Part shown: positions 63,684-64,000 of the stretch, piece by piece
Position numbering within the stretch: the stretch's first letter is position 1
Layout of the letters: each line of letters starts with the position of its first letter
Assembly (NCBI RefSeq): GCF_009708215.1
Contig: NZ_CP046175.1
Span: 310,001-374,000 of the forward strand
Reading direction: 5' to 3'
Length of the DNA: 64,000 nt
Origin: Occultella kanbiaonis
GTDB lineage: Bacteria; Actinomycetota; Actinomycetes; Actinomycetales; Beutenbergiaceae
Translations under genes and position numbers: made by a program
The notes under the pieces: model-generated
Databases searched by the model: none
What the model saw: only the letters and a program-made list of their open reading frames with translations
What the model was told of the DNA's origin: nothing

Positions 63684-64000
63684 TCAGCGCAGCTCGCGCA
63701 GCGGCACCGCATCCGCGAGAGCCTGGGCGCCCGCGTCGTTCGGGTGCAGCCCGTCGCCACTGTCGTAGGCCGGCAACAGCCGCTGGGGCCGGGCCGGGTC
63801 GCGCACGGCCTCGTCGAAGTCGGCGACCGCGTCGAAGAGGCCGCCGAGGATGCCCGCGTTGACCCTGGCGCGTACCTGCTCCAGCTCCGGGGTGTACCGC
63901 TGCCAGCCCTCGAACGGTGTCACGGTCGCGCCGAGGACACGCAGGCCCTGGTCGCGCGCGCGGCGAACGATCTGGTCGAGGCCCGCCAGGATCACCGAGG
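63684..64000 (-). CDS. SGNH/GDSL-type hydrolase, 5' end cut by window edge
   Basis: Only the C-terminal 104 residues are present: a helix (ILAGLDQIVRRARDQGLRVLGATVTPFEGWQRYTPELEQVRARVN) followed by the catalytic block V, SGDGLHPNDAGAQALADAV, in which Asp and His complete the triad. GDSL-type hydrolases here may remove acetyl groups from the same glycan as the CE7 esterase. The N-terminal GDS nucleophile lies outside the window. Confidence 0.85.
   Translation of the reverse strand, partial: SVILAGLDQIVRRARDQGLRVLGATVTPFEGWQRYTPELEQVRARVNAGILGGLFDAVADFDEAVRDPARPQRLLPAYDSGDGLHPNDAGAQALADAVPLRELR

Overview
The window is high-GC, densely coded DNA from an actinobacterium (Actinomycetota). The ectoine operon, DUF222/HNH '13E12-type' gene, DUF1918 and DUF6458 proteins, small DivIVA-domain protein, MsrB/MsrA pair, many GTG starts and chains of ATGA overlaps fit a soil or marine Micrococcales lineage (Ruania/Georgenia/Beutenbergia-like). 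That placement is inferred from gene content only. No rRNA, tRNA, CRISPR, prophage or insertion sequence was recognised.

Layout. 1-2210: D-aminoacylase-type amidohydrolase (cut by the left edge) coupled to an IclR regulator. 2309-7182: RecB-like nuclease/helicase and a DUF1524 HNH nuclease whose frame runs into it. 7593-10073: ectABC, divergent from a ferritin-like/VIT1 iron exporter. 11505-16314: lipoprotein with a probable frameshift, DivIVA-domain protein, DUF1918 protein, a 28-bp palindromic repeat array, an App1-type phosphatase, and a membrane protein/GntR operon with its operator. 16433-21919: frameshifted DUF222/HNH gene, methyltransferase, ketopantoate reductase-like gene and frameshifted DapA-family gene. 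21942-26510: two-component system, POT peptide transporter, GAP-family membrane protein. 26591-30738: HglS and AmaB, consecutive-branch enzymes of lysine/2-aminoadipate catabolism, around a divergent MarR/SnoaL-like pair. 30803-32070: two membrane proteins.

32098-37148 is a sugar-catabolic locus: three Gfo/Idh/MocA oxidoreductases, a LacI regulator and a NagB-like deaminase. An identical 14-bp palindrome lies in two promoters, which predicts the regulon. 37453-50957: LPXTG-anchored beta-helix surface protein, VOC/TetR pair, CDF transporter, GH42 beta-galactosidase with an odd acidic N-terminus, quinone oxidoreductase, msrBA, HxlR/SRPBCC pair with a duplicated operator, enolase-superfamily enzyme, SDR and a small membrane protein.

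51056-64000 is a polysaccharide-uptake and uronate-lyase locus: LacI regulator, decayed mannonate dehydratase, ABC sugar importer, KduD-like SDR, two heparinase II/III-type lyases without signal peptides, a YesL-like protein, IclR regulator, CE7 acetyl esterase and an SGNH hydrolase cut by the right edge. The genes suggest import of acetylated uronate-containing oligosaccharides followed by cytoplasmic lysis, reduction of the unsaturated uronate and deacetylation. This is the most interesting system in the window. Second in interest are the matched regulator/operator pairs and the cluster of frame disruptions at about 12.5, 17.9, 21.4 and 51.5 kb.
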